From Leeuwenhoekiella sp. (GTDB lineage Bacteria > Bacteroidota > Bacteroidia > Flavobacteriales > Flavobacteriaceae): a stretch of 64,000 bases of DNA. Where the stretch lies: positions 310,001 through 374,000 of the forward strand of contig PAPI01000022.1 in NCBI GenBank assembly GCA_002708845.1, given 5' to 3'. Both the position numbers and the translations under genes were made by a program. Positions 40,002 through 49,080 of this stretch are shown in pieces (the stretch's first letter is position 1; each line of letters starts with the position of its first letter). Under the pieces are notes generated by a model. The model searched no databases, was not told the origin of the DNA, and saw nothing but the letters and a program-made list of their open reading frames with translations.

Positions 40002-42200
40002 ATGAATTCAAGCGAAATAGACTTACACGAAGCCCTCAAGAAATATTTTGGTTTCAGCAAATTTAAGGGGCTCCAGGAAGATGTTATTACAAGCATAGTA
40101 AATGGAAAGCATACATTCGTAATCATGCCTACCGGTGGCGGGAAATCCCTCTGTTACCAGTTGCCAGCACTTATTCAGGAAGGTACGGCAATAGTGGTGA
40201 GCCCGTTGATTGCGCTGATGAAAAATCAGGTTGATGCCTTACGAGGCATTTCAAAAGAACACGGGATTGCTCACGTGCTCAATTCTTCCCTTACTAAAGG
40301 GGAGATTAAACAGGTGAAGGAGGATATATCAAACGGGATTACCAAACTTCTTTATGTAGCTCCGGAATCTTTAACCAAAGATGAACATGTCGATTTCCTG
40401 CGTCAGGAGAAAGTCAGTTTTGTGGCGATTGATGAGGCGCACTGTATCAGTGAGTGGGGCCACGATTTTAGGCCTGAATACCGTAATCTGCGTCATATTA
40501 TTAAACGCATTGGTGAAAACATTCCGATTATAGCGGTTACGGCGACAGCTACTCCAAAAGTACAGGAAGACATTCTTAAAAACCTGGGTATTTCAGATGC
40601 CAAAACATTCAAAGCTTCTTTCAACCGCCCCAATTTATATTACGAGATTCGACCCAAGACCAAAAACGTAGACGCAGACATCATACGTTTTGTAAAGCAG
40701 AATCAGGGTAAGAGCGGTATCATCTACTGTTTGAGCCGGAAACGGGTAGAAGAGCTGGCCCAGGTTTTACAGGTAAATGGAATCTCTGCAGTACCCTACC
40801 ATGCCGGGCTGGATGCTAAAACCCGCGTGAAACACCAGGATATGTTTTTGATGGAAGATGTAGACGTTGTGGTGGCAACTATCGCTTTCGGTATGGGAAT
40901 TGATAAACCTGATGTACGGTTTGTAATTCATCACGATATCCCTAAGAGTATCGAAAGTTATTATCAGGAAACCGGTCGTGCCGGAAGGGACGGTGGTGAA
41001 GGCCATTGTTTGGCTTATTATTCCTACAAAGATATCGAGAAGCTCGAAAAATTTATGAGCGGTAAACCCGTTGCGGAGCAGGAAATAGGTCATGCGTTGT
41101 TGCAGGAGGTGGTTGCTTATGCCGAAACTTCCATGTCGAGACGCAAATTTATTCTGCATTATTTTGGTGAAGAATTTGATAACGAAACCGGCGAAGGCGG
41201 TGACCTTGATGACAATGTACGCAACCCCAAGAAAAAGCACGAGGCTCAGGATGATGTTGTTCAGCTTTTAAAAGTAGTAGAGCAAACCGGGGCCATATAC
41301 AAAGCAAAGGAATTGGTTTTTACCCTTGTAGGTAAATCAAATGCAATCATCGCATCGCATAAAACAGACGAAGAACCCTACTTTGGCAGTGGAAAGGAGC
41401 GCGAATCTTCATACTGGAAAGCATTGATTCGTCAGGTTTTGGTTGCCGGTTATCTCAAGAAAGACATTGAGACTTATGGCGTTATTAAACTTACAGATGC
41501 CGGGCGTAAATTCATCAAAAAGCCGGAGTCGTTTATGATGACCGAAGATCATGCTTACGACACGGAGACTGATGAGGCACCTAACGCCAATCTTCGCCCC
41601 GGTGGAGGGACAGACACCAGGCTGGTGGCGATGCTTAAAGACCTGCGTAAAAAAGTGGGAAAACGAAAAGGAGTTCCTCCATACGTGGTCTTTCAGGATC
41701 CTTCACTGGAAGATATGGCCATTAAATATCCCACAACGATCGAAGAAATGTCAAACATTTTTGGGGTTGGTGAAGGTAAGGCCAAAAAATACGGGCGTGA
41801 ATTTACAGATCTGATTCAAAAATATGTTGAGGAAAACGACATTCTAAAACCAGACGATCTGGTAGTCAAATCGACCGGTTCAAACTCTGCGCTTAAGCTG
41901 TATATTATTCAAAACGTAGACCGAAAACTTCCGCTGGATGACATCGCATCGGCTAAAGGGCTTGAAATGAATGATTTTATTAAAGAGATGGAGGTTATTG
42001 TTTATAGCGGTACCAAACTCAATATCGATTATTGGATTGACGATCTTTTTGATGAAGATCAGCAGGAAGAACTTCATGAATATTTTCTGGAGGCTGAAAC
42101 CGATAATGTAGAAGAAGCTATGGCTGAGTTTGATGGTGACTATGACGAGGACGAACTGCGTCTGTATCGTATTAAATTCATCAGTGAAGTAGCCAATTAA
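40002..42200 (+). CDS. recQ: ATP-dependent DNA helicase RecQ
   Basis: A 732-residue 3'-5' DNA helicase. MPTGGGKSLCYQLPA is motif I (about 43-57), IDEAHCISEWGHDFRPEYR the DExH motif, with YYQETGRAGRDG as motif VI. The RQC region follows, then an HRDC domain (about 530-610, RLVAMLKDLRKKVGKRKGVPPYVVFQDPSLEDMA) and an acidic C-terminal extension (about 650-732) found in Bacteroidota RecQ. The usual RQC zinc-binding Cys cluster is not evident; the region reads KFILHYFGEEFDNETGEGGDLDDN, an interesting loss seen also in related proteins. It is divergent from kpsF. Confidence 0.95.
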   Translation: MNSSEIDLHEALKKYFGFSKFKGLQEDVITSIVNGKHTFVIMPTGGGKSLCYQLPALIQEGTAIVVSPLIALMKNQVDALRGISKEHGIAHVLNSSLTKGEIKQVKEDISNGITKLLYVAPESLTKDEHVDFLRQEKVSFVAIDEAHCISEWGHDFRPEYRNLRHIIKRIGENIPIIAVTATATPKVQEDILKNLGISDAKTFKASFNRPNLYYEIRPKTKNVDADIIRFVKQNQGKSGIIYCLSRKRVEELAQVLQVNGISAVPYHAGLDAKTRVKHQDMFLMEDVDVVVATIAFGMGIDKPDVRFVIHHDIPKSIESYYQETGRAGRDGGEGHCLAYYSYKDIEKLEKFMSGKPVAEQEIGHALLQEVVAYAETSMSRRKFILHYFGEEFDNETGEGGDLDDNVRNPKKKHEAQDDVVQLLKVVEQTGAIYKAKELVFTLVGKSNAIIASHKTDEEPYFGSGKERESSYWKALIRQVLVAGYLKKDIETYGVIKLTDAGRKFIKKPESFMMTEDHAYDTETDEAPNANLRPGGGTDTRLVAMLKDLRKKVGKRKGVPPYVVFQDPSLEDMAIKYPTTIEEMSNIFGVGEGKAKKYGREFTDLIQKYVEENDILKPDDLVVKSTGSNSALKLYIIQNVDRKLPLDDIASAKGLEMNDFIKEMEVIVYSGTKLNIDYWIDDLFDEDQQEELHEYFLEAETDNVEEAMAEFDGDYDEDELRLYRIKFISEVAN

Positions 42201-42298
42201 CCTGCTCTTTTCTATCGGCTATTGACATCTAATTTTCCTCAAAGGTAGTTTTAACATACTTCTTCGGTACTAAGTTTCATAATTTAGTGTTAAGACTC

Positions 42299-42306
42299 TA
42301 TATTTG
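42299..42306 (+). promoter_or_regulatory. -7 promoter box of the polysaccharide locus
   Basis: TATATTTG matches TAnnTTTG and lies 23 bases before the wza ATG. The -33 element is weak. This is the only clear promoter seen before the run of more than 18 co-directional genes. Confidence 0.5.
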
Positions 42307-42329
42307 TTTCGGTTGCTATCCCAACGTCT

Positions 42330-43220
42330 ATGAAATTTCTTACAAAATTGCCCCCTTTATCCAAAAAATGGGACTTAAGGCAGCGAAGCTTTGCCATTTC
42401 GGCAGCATTTTTTACCGGATTCGGTAAAAATTTCTTACAAAAATTTATCGTGTTTCTGTGTTTGGTGATGTTTGCCTCATGCATTCCGACCAAAAAGCTC
42501 AAATATCTTCAGGAAACACAAGTCGCTCAAGACAGTTTAATTCAGGTTAATTTACAGCAACGCCCGTATCACGTTCAGATCAACGATGTGCTGAGCATTC
42601 GCGTCAAGGCATTAGATCAGGAACTCGTTGCTTTGTTCAACCCTGCAGCAGCGGGAGGAGAAGGGTCTACACTTGATGAAGGCTATTATTACGACGGTTT
42701 TGTAGTAGATCGTCACGGGAAGATACGTCTGCCTACGCTGGGAGAAGTATCTGTTTTGGGATACACCACCGAAGAAATCCAGAAAATTATCGAGAAGAAA
42801 TTACTGGAAGATTACTTTACCGAAGAGGCTAACATATTCGTGACCGTTAAGTTGGCCGGTATCAAGTATACCATTGCCGGTGAGGTTGGAGGACCAGGAA
42901 CAAAAGTGGAATTGGTAGAAGATCTTACCCTGCTTCAGGCTATCGTAAATAGTGGAGATATTTCGGAATATGGAGATCGTACCGATGTTCTGGTTATTAG
43001 ACAATACCCGGGAGGGAAGAAAATTCACCACGTAGACCTTACCACTATTGACGCACTCAATTCACCCTATTATTATGTGCAACCCAATGACCTAATACTG
43101 GTTAATCCGCTTCCGCAGAAATCCCTGGGAATAGGCACTACCGGATTGCAAAATTTAAACACAATTGTTTCATTATTTACCCTGGCTGTAACCACAGTAC
43201 TTTTGGTTACCCGACTCTAG
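42330..43220 (+). CDS. wza: Outer membrane polysaccharide export lipoprotein (Wza-like)
   Basis: A 296-residue lipoprotein with a long, basic N-region and lipobox ASC (lipidated Cys about residue 51). The Poly_export domain (YHVQINDVLSIRVKALDQE) and an SLBB domain (YTIAGEVGGPGTKVELVEDLTLLQAIVNSGDI) follow, ending in one hydrophobic C-terminal helix. It forms the outer membrane exit channel for capsule or exopolysaccharide. The first ATG leaves an unusually long 34-residue stretch before the hydrophobic core, but the promoter box just upstream fits this start. wzc begins at the next base. Confidence 0.92.
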   Translation: MKFLTKLPPLSKKWDLRQRSFAISAAFFTGFGKNFLQKFIVFLCLVMFASCIPTKKLKYLQETQVAQDSLIQVNLQQRPYHVQINDVLSIRVKALDQELVALFNPAAAGGEGSTLDEGYYYDGFVVDRHGKIRLPTLGEVSVLGYTTEEIQKIIEKKLLEDYFTEEANIFVTVKLAGIKYTIAGEVGGPGTKVELVEDLTLLQAIVNSGDISEYGDRTDVLVIRQYPGGKKIHHVDLTTIDALNSPYYYVQPNDLILVNPLPQKSLGIGTTGLQNLNTIVSLFTLAVTTVLLVTRL

Positions 43221-45707
43221 ATGGAAGATGAATTTGAAATAAAGGATCTGCAAAACTTCTTTGATTTTAGAGGCTTTTTGCTCAAGGTGCTTAGCTGGTG
43301 GCCACTTTTTGTATTGTGTATCGGTATTGGGTATTATATCGCATACTACAAGAACGTGCGCAGGCAAACCGTGTATCGTATGAGCAATATGATCACGGTA
43401 AAAGATGACCAGAATCCGTTTTTCACCTCAAATACCAGCCTTACCTTCAATTGGGGAGGTACAACCGATAAAGTACAAACCGCAATTATCCTGCTGCGTT
43501 CCCGCAGTCATAATGAAGATGTAGTCGAAAAATTACAGTTCTATGTAGATTATCTGCAACAAGGTGAATACCATCTGGAAGACATTTACGGTTCAACTCC
43601 GTTTAAAGTAGATGTCAATACTGCACGGCCCCAATTATTGGGCAGAATGATCAAAGTGGTCTTTGATACCGATTCGACCTATACCCTAAATATCGATTTT
43701 AATGGAGGCTCAGGTTCGGCACAAAATTATGACACCAAAGAGACGTTTAATTTACCTCTGCCGGCAGCTGCTGTAAATGAAAGGTATGCTTTAGGTGATC
43801 CCGTTGATTTACCTTATTTTAATTTTAAACTGAATCCTTCAGGAATACCCGCACAAATAGGAAAAGAATATCTTATTCGGTTCAATGGTTTTAATGGAGT
43901 TGTGGGGCGTTACCGTGGGATTGGTATAGATCAGACTCCTTCCGGATCAAGTATTTTGAGCTTGAGTCTTAAAGGAACCAATAAATCCCGTCTGGTCGAT
44001 TATCTCAATTCTTCCGTACGTATTTTGGCCGAAAACCAACTGGAACGGAAGAACTTATTTGCTACTAAAACCATTCAGTTTATTGATAGCAGTCTCGCTA
44101 TTAAATCGGTCGAGATGAAGAACGTTCAGGAAGAGCTCGACAAGTTTAGAGATGAGAATAGTAGTATAGGCATTGGCAGCAGTGAAGAGAGCCTGATTGC
44201 GAAAATTACCGAACTCGATGCGCAAAAGCAAAACCTGGAACAGCGCCTGCAGTATTATCGGGATCTGGAAAACTATTTGCGCTCCCGAGAGGATTATGGT
44301 ACTGATATACCGGCACCTTCAATAACAGGCATTGGGGAAGGCAGTGTCACTTCAAGTGTTTCGAGTATTATTGAACTGGCAGAAGAGCGTAGACGGTTGG
44401 CGTATACCGCAAAGCCGAATAACCCGGCCTTCAAAGATCTAGACCGGCGTATCAATGCTATAAAGGCCGTATTGTTCGAAAATATGGCTTCGAGTCAACA
44501 AATACTGAATAATCAACTACGGGATGTACGTAATGAGATCGCCCGTACCGAGGGCCAAATGCGAAAGCTACCGGCAGAGCAGCAACAGTTGTTCGGTATT
44601 CAACGGCGTTATAACCTTACTGAGGGAGCTTATGGTGTTTTTCTCGATAAGCGCAGTCAGGCGGGGATTGTGAAAGCGGCTAATGTCTCGGACATTATCA
44701 TTATTGATGAAGCCAAAGATACCGGCGGTGGAGCCATTAGTGCAAACGATGGGGTAAGTTATGTAATGGCTGTGGTGGGAGGTACGGTAGTGCCGCTTAC
44801 ATTTGTGTTTTTATTGTTTTTCTTCGATACCAAAATCAGTAATCCCAATGAAATCAAACGCTTGTCGGGGATACCGGTTTTGGGAGCCATCGGTAAAAGT
44901 GTTTCTAAAAGCAATTTGGTGGTGATTGAAGATCCCCGATCTGCGGTAGCTGAGGCTTTTAGAGGATTACGCTCGAGTCTTCAGTTTATTTACCGTAAAC
45001 AAAATATTCAGGGTGCTAAAACGGTGCGTATTACCTCTTCGGTTAGTGGGGAAGGAAAAACCTTTTGCAGTATCAACCTGGCCAGTGTGTTTGCTCTTAG
45101 TGAGCGTAAAACCGTGTTGGTTGGGCTTGATTTGCGTAAACCCAAGATTTTTGGGGATTTTGATCTGCCTAACGAACATGGGGTTGTAAATTACCTTATC
45201 GGTGAAAGTAAGCTGGATGAGGTCATTCAAAAAACGAAAATACCGCATCTGGATGTGATTTTAGCGGGGGCCGTACCGCCAAATCCATCGGAATTGTTGA
45301 TGAGTGACCAGATGAAGGTTTTTATGGCCGAACTTAAAAAACGTTACGATTACATCATTTTGGATACTCCGCCGGTGGGTCTGGTATCCGATGCTTTAGA
45401 ACTGGACGAGTATATAGATGCAACATTATATGTGATCAGGCAGCACTACACTAAAAAAGGTATGTTGCGCCTGATTAATGATAAGTATCAGAAGAAGGAA
45501 ATTCAGAATATCAGTTTTGTGTTGAACTATTTTAGCGCACGTAGTAAGTTGGGTTACGGTTATGGCTACGGCTACGAATACGGCTACGGTTATGGTAAAT
45601 ATGGTGAAGCCTACCGGCAATCGCAATCCAAAAAAGGGATTGTTGGTAAAGGAAAAAAACTTTACAAAAAAGCTGGGCGCTGGTTAGACCGGCAATTGGA
45701 AAAATAA
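43221..45707 (+). CDS. wzc: Polysaccharide co-polymerase / BY-tyrosine kinase (Wzc-like)
   Basis: An 828-residue inner-membrane protein: a first membrane segment near 30-48, a large periplasmic Wzz-like region with coiled coils (about 290-490), a second segment near 510-535, and a cytosolic BY-kinase. Walker A is SVSGEGKTFC near residue 607, Walker A' GLDLRKPKIFGDF, Walker B YIILDTPPVGLVSD. The C-terminal tail is a dense Tyr-Gly repeat (GYGYGYEYGYGYGKY) where autophosphorylation occurs and controls polymer length. It abuts wza. The GT genes downstream depend on it for export or chain length. Confidence 0.94.
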   Translation: MEDEFEIKDLQNFFDFRGFLLKVLSWWPLFVLCIGIGYYIAYYKNVRRQTVYRMSNMITVKDDQNPFFTSNTSLTFNWGGTTDKVQTAIILLRSRSHNEDVVEKLQFYVDYLQQGEYHLEDIYGSTPFKVDVNTARPQLLGRMIKVVFDTDSTYTLNIDFNGGSGSAQNYDTKETFNLPLPAAAVNERYALGDPVDLPYFNFKLNPSGIPAQIGKEYLIRFNGFNGVVGRYRGIGIDQTPSGSSILSLSLKGTNKSRLVDYLNSSVRILAENQLERKNLFATKTIQFIDSSLAIKSVEMKNVQEELDKFRDENSSIGIGSSEESLIAKITELDAQKQNLEQRLQYYRDLENYLRSREDYGTDIPAPSITGIGEGSVTSSVSSIIELAEERRRLAYTAKPNNPAFKDLDRRINAIKAVLFENMASSQQILNNQLRDVRNEIARTEGQMRKLPAEQQQLFGIQRRYNLTEGAYGVFLDKRSQAGIVKAANVSDIIIIDEAKDTGGGAISANDGVSYVMAVVGGTVVPLTFVFLLFFFDTKISNPNEIKRLSGIPVLGAIGKSVSKSNLVVIEDPRSAVAEAFRGLRSSLQFIYRKQNIQGAKTVRITSSVSGEGKTFCSINLASVFALSERKTVLVGLDLRKPKIFGDFDLPNEHGVVNYLIGESKLDEVIQKTKIPHLDVILAGAVPPNPSELLMSDQMKVFMAELKKRYDYIILDTPPVGLVSDALELDEYIDATLYVIRQHYTKKGMLRLINDKYQKKEIQNISFVLNYFSARSKLGYGYGYGYEYGYGYGKYGEAYRQSQSKKGIVGKGKKLYKKAGRWLDRQLEK

Positions 45708-45814
45708 AAAGCTTGTCTTTTTACATTATGAATACAGTACCGACAGTTCACTTACACTAAAAACCAGAGCTAAGAAGTAATTGAAAATATAATTCAATAT
45801 TTAAATCATCTAAG

Positions 45815-46651
45815 GTGCAAGTAAGAACCTATACCAGTAAAAATACGATATCATTTCTCAACCTTATAGGTGATATATTTAAAGATGTCTATGGCTCTTT
45901 CTATCTTGCTAAACAATTGGCTGTGAGAGATATTAAGGCTTCCTATCGTCAATCGATTTTAGGTATTCTCTGGATGTTTGTAAACCCAATCACAACGGCA
46001 TTGGTCTGGATTTTTTTAAACAATTCAGGTACGGTAAAGATCACGGATACCGGTATGCCTTATCCTGTTTTTGCCTTTACCGGAACATTATTGTGGTCGT
46101 TAATTATAGAAGCCATAAATACTCCTGCTCAAAGTACACGCTCTGGCATGGGAATGATGTCTAAAGTAAACTTTCCCAAAGAAGCTTTGATTATATCGGG
46201 TTTGTTTAAAATGATATTTGATACGCTTGCAAAAATTGCTTTGCTTATTATTTTTTTAGTTATGTACGAAATCCACTTCACGTGGTATTTGATACTAGTG
46301 CCATTTGTGATGTTGGGTAGTATATTTTTTGGTATAGTCATAGGTCTCTTTATAACTCCATTTTCGCTGTTGTATAGTGATATTTCCCGCTTTATATCGT
46401 TAGGTTTGCGATTTTTGATGTACGCCACGCCAGTGGTTTATGCTATACCTAAAGAAGAAAGTTTTATACGCACGGCAATGTTATTAAATCCTTTTACTCC
46501 CTTGCTGCAAACTATGCGAGAATTGGTAACTGGTCAGGAACTCACAATGCTACCCTATTTTATTGGAGTACTGGCGGTAAGCCTGCTTATAAGTTTAGCA
46601 GGATTGTTTTTTTATCGTATTTCAATACCTATAATCATAGAACGCTCTTAA
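45815..46651 (+). CDS. wzm: Polysaccharide ABC transporter permease (Wzm-like, GTG start)
   Basis: A 278-residue ABC-2 type permease with six hydrophobic segments. AVRDIKASYRQSILGILWMFVNPI (about 38-61) is the conserved amphipathic entry of the O-antigen/teichoic exporter family. With Wzt it moves lipid-linked polysaccharide across the inner membrane. GTG is the start (MQVRTYTSKN); no ATG lies in frame nearby. wzt starts one base after the stop. The 107-base gap after wzc shows only a weak AT-rich hairpin. Confidence 0.92.
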   Translation: MQVRTYTSKNTISFLNLIGDIFKDVYGSFYLAKQLAVRDIKASYRQSILGILWMFVNPITTALVWIFLNNSGTVKITDTGMPYPVFAFTGTLLWSLIIEAINTPAQSTRSGMGMMSKVNFPKEALIISGLFKMIFDTLAKIALLIIFLVMYEIHFTWYLILVPFVMLGSIFFGIVIGLFITPFSLLYSDISRFISLGLRFLMYATPVVYAIPKEESFIRTAMLLNPFTPLLQTMRELVTGQELTMLPYFIGVLAVSLLISLAGLFFYRISIPIIIERS

Positions 46652-46652
46652 G

Positions 46653-47843
46653 ATGCCGGAAGAAGTACTTGTTGAAGTATCAAACTTATCTAAAAAATTC
46701 TGTAAAGATTTAAAAAAGAGCCTTTGGTATGGGGTTAAGGATGTAGTGGGCGGTACATTTGGTAAAGCCCCAAGTCTTGAGTTGAGAAAAGATGAATTCT
46801 GGGCACTTAAAAACATTAATTTCACTTTAAAACGCGGAGAATGCCTGGGCTTAATTGGGCATAACGGTGCCGGTAAGTCTACCCTTTTAAGAATATTAAA
46901 TGGGTTGCTAAAGCCGGATGCAGGTAGTGTTACTATGCGTGGTAAGGTAGGAGCCCTTATAGAGTTGGGAGCTGGTTTTAATCCCATCTTAACCGGCCGA
47001 GAAAATATCTTCAATAATGGTGCAGTATTGGGATTTTCAAAACAGGAAATTGATGATAAACTTGAAGAAATTATAGATTTTGCAGAAATACGCGAGTTTA
47101 TAGAAATGCCGGTAAGAAATTACAGCTCTGGGATGAGGGTACGATTAGGGTTTGCCATAGCAGCCCAATTAGAGCCTGATATATTAATTATTGATGAGGT
47201 TTTAGCAGTAGGAGATGCAAGTTTTAGGGCAAAAAGCTTTAATCGTATGGTTGATTTGAGTTCAAAAACTGCAATGATTTTTGTAACACACTCCATGCCT
47301 CAGGCGGGTAGAATTTGTACCCGAGGTATTTTGATGAAAAAGGGTCTTGTAATGAAAGATGATGAAATAGGAAATGTAATTCAGGATTATCTAGTAACCC
47401 AGAAAACTCGATTTTCAAATTTTGTTGGGTTATATAAACTAGAAAATTTCAGTTGTTCTTTGAATAAACAAGAAATTAATTATGGGGAGGATTTATCCGT
47501 GAGTTTAAAATTTAAAATGCCTCCTGAAATTAATAAGTTCTTAATTCATTACTCTGTTTATGATCAAGAATTGCGTTCTATTTATCAAGCTTTTTCTATA
47601 CTTACGGAAGAAGTTTATATAAACAAAAATGAGATATTCGATATTAATTTTGTGATAAAGAATTTAGACCTAATTAATGGAAAATATACTTTAAATATAG
47701 GTTTTATAGAAAATGATTTAAGAGGTAGAAATATATGTCGTTATGATGCAATTGAAGAATTTGTAGTTATAAATGCAGAAGTTAATAGCTTTTCTTCAAT
47801 ACTAAAAAAAACCGTGTGGCATAATAAAAGGATTTTAGGGTGA
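46653..47843 (+). CDS. wzt: Polysaccharide ABC transporter ATP-binding protein (Wzt-like)
   Basis: A 396-residue protein. Residues 1-250 are an ABC ATPase: Walker A GHNGAGKST, signature NYSSGMRVRLGFAIAA, Walker B ILIIDEVLAVGDASF, H-loop THSM. Residues about 255-396 form a Wzt C-terminal domain of beta type, which recognises the end of the exported polysaccharide. Base composition drops to markedly higher AT from about 47,400, exactly where this variable domain begins, as expected if the specificity domain was exchanged with the cassette downstream. The next gene overlaps the stop by 4 bases (GTGA). Confidence 0.92.
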   Translation: MPEEVLVEVSNLSKKFCKDLKKSLWYGVKDVVGGTFGKAPSLELRKDEFWALKNINFTLKRGECLGLIGHNGAGKSTLLRILNGLLKPDAGSVTMRGKVGALIELGAGFNPILTGRENIFNNGAVLGFSKQEIDDKLEEIIDFAEIREFIEMPVRNYSSGMRVRLGFAIAAQLEPDILIIDEVLAVGDASFRAKSFNRMVDLSSKTAMIFVTHSMPQAGRICTRGILMKKGLVMKDDEIGNVIQDYLVTQKTRFSNFVGLYKLENFSCSLNKQEINYGEDLSVSLKFKMPPEINKFLIHYSVYDQELRSIYQAFSILTEEVYINKNEIFDINFVIKNLDLINGKYTLNIGFIENDLRGRNICRYDAIEEFVVINAEVNSFSSILKKTVWHNKRILG

Positions 47844-48976
47844 ATGTATTAATTTTTAATGATACTAGGGTGGAAAAAAATCCTGGTTGTATTTCTACAG
47901 TAAATGCTTTGATAGATTTTCTGTCACTTACTTCGAATGATAATTTAAAGACATATCCTGTTGGCACGAATTATAGAGAATTCTTTCAGCTAGAGCTGTC
48001 AGGAAGAAGAAAGAATATTTTCAAACGTGTTGCAAGCCGTTTAAAAAAAGAAGAGAGATTTGATAAAGAATTCAACCATAAAAAATGGAAAAACAATTAT
48101 AAGGAAGCTATTATCTCATCCATTAAGCGAGATATATTAGCAGCAGATTTAGTAGTAATCAATATGGAGGGGACCATACATCATAACTCAATTGGAGCAA
48201 TAACTCTATTAAGTTTGGCTAAATTTTCTGCAGATTCTAATAAGCCTGTTATATTGGTAAATGGTACAGTTCAAAATGTAAGTAAAACCCTTCTCAAAGA
48301 AACCCTTTTGTATGCAACTCTAGTCAGTGTAAGAGAGACTAGGACGTTTAATTACTTAAATAATATCCTACCAGAATTAAAGACCCATTTAATTCCGGAT
48401 TTCGCATTTAAAGCTGATCTCTTCCAAGATATAAACTATACAATAGAAAATGAAAATAGGACATGTTTATATTTTCCTGGAGTTCTTGCCGCCCATCCAG
48501 TTAATAATCCCAAATTGACAAGAGAGCAAATTGTGCTGAATTTAAATGAAATATCAAAATTAGGATATAAAGTTTACTTGGGTATCGTAGAAGATGCAGA
48601 GCTAAGCTTAGGCTCTTATGTTAATACTAAAGGTTTCGATACAATTAATTTTATAACTGAAGTCCCCAACTCATCTATAGCAACATTTCTTAAGAAGTTT
48701 GATTTAGTGATTACAGGCAGATATCATATGGGCATTTTTGCTTTAAGGTCACAGGTTAAGACACTTTTTCTAAAATCGAACTCATATAAAATTGAAGGTT
48801 TGCTTGAAATGCTTGAAAAAGAAAACAACCTATATCCGGAATTAATATTAGAGTCGCAACTATTAGAAACAAAAATCTTGAATTTAGAAAGTCCATTTGA
48901 ACTCAGGAAAGAATTAGTTGTTTCGTACGATTTTTTTAAAGAAAAAGTAGAAAAAGTATTTTCAGCCTTTTCCTAA
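47840..48976 (+). CDS. Polysaccharide pyruvyl transferase family protein
   Basis: A 378-residue protein of the polysaccharide pyruvyl transferase (CsaB/WcaK-like) family. GCISTVNALIDFL near the N-terminus, LVVINMEGTIHHNS, and the C-terminal DLVITGRYHMGIFALRSQ (GxxH motif) are the family signs. It would add a pyruvate ketal to a sugar of the repeat unit using phosphoenolpyruvate, or be a related transferase. It starts with GTG, overlapping the wzt stop. AT-rich. The 104-base gap after it holds nothing recognisable. Confidence 0.75.
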   Translation: MNVLIFNDTRVEKNPGCISTVNALIDFLSLTSNDNLKTYPVGTNYREFFQLELSGRRKNIFKRVASRLKKEERFDKEFNHKKWKNNYKEAIISSIKRDILAADLVVINMEGTIHHNSIGAITLLSLAKFSADSNKPVILVNGTVQNVSKTLLKETLLYATLVSVRETRTFNYLNNILPELKTHLIPDFAFKADLFQDINYTIENENRTCLYFPGVLAAHPVNNPKLTREQIVLNLNEISKLGYKVYLGIVEDAELSLGSYVNTKGFDTINFITEVPNSSIATFLKKFDLVITGRYHMGIFALRSQVKTLFLKSNSYKIEGLLEMLEKENNLYPELILESQLLETKILNLESPFELRKELVVSYDFFKEKVEKVFSAFS

Positions 48977-49080
48977 AGCAAGTCTATTTTCAATTAAAGA
49001 GAAGATTATTAGCACTAATAGTTAAATAATTAAAAATTTATTTATGCTAAACTTGATATATTATCGATTGAATTTTACAA

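Noticed and set aside
40767-41240. A 157-codon minus-strand frame opposite recQ
   Set aside because: It is a shadow of recQ codon structure; no promoter and no domain.
45706-45724. AAAAAG/CTTTTT hairpin after wzc as a terminator
   Set aside because: It has only A-T pairs apart from one G-C pair and would be too weak; transcription probably continues into wzm.
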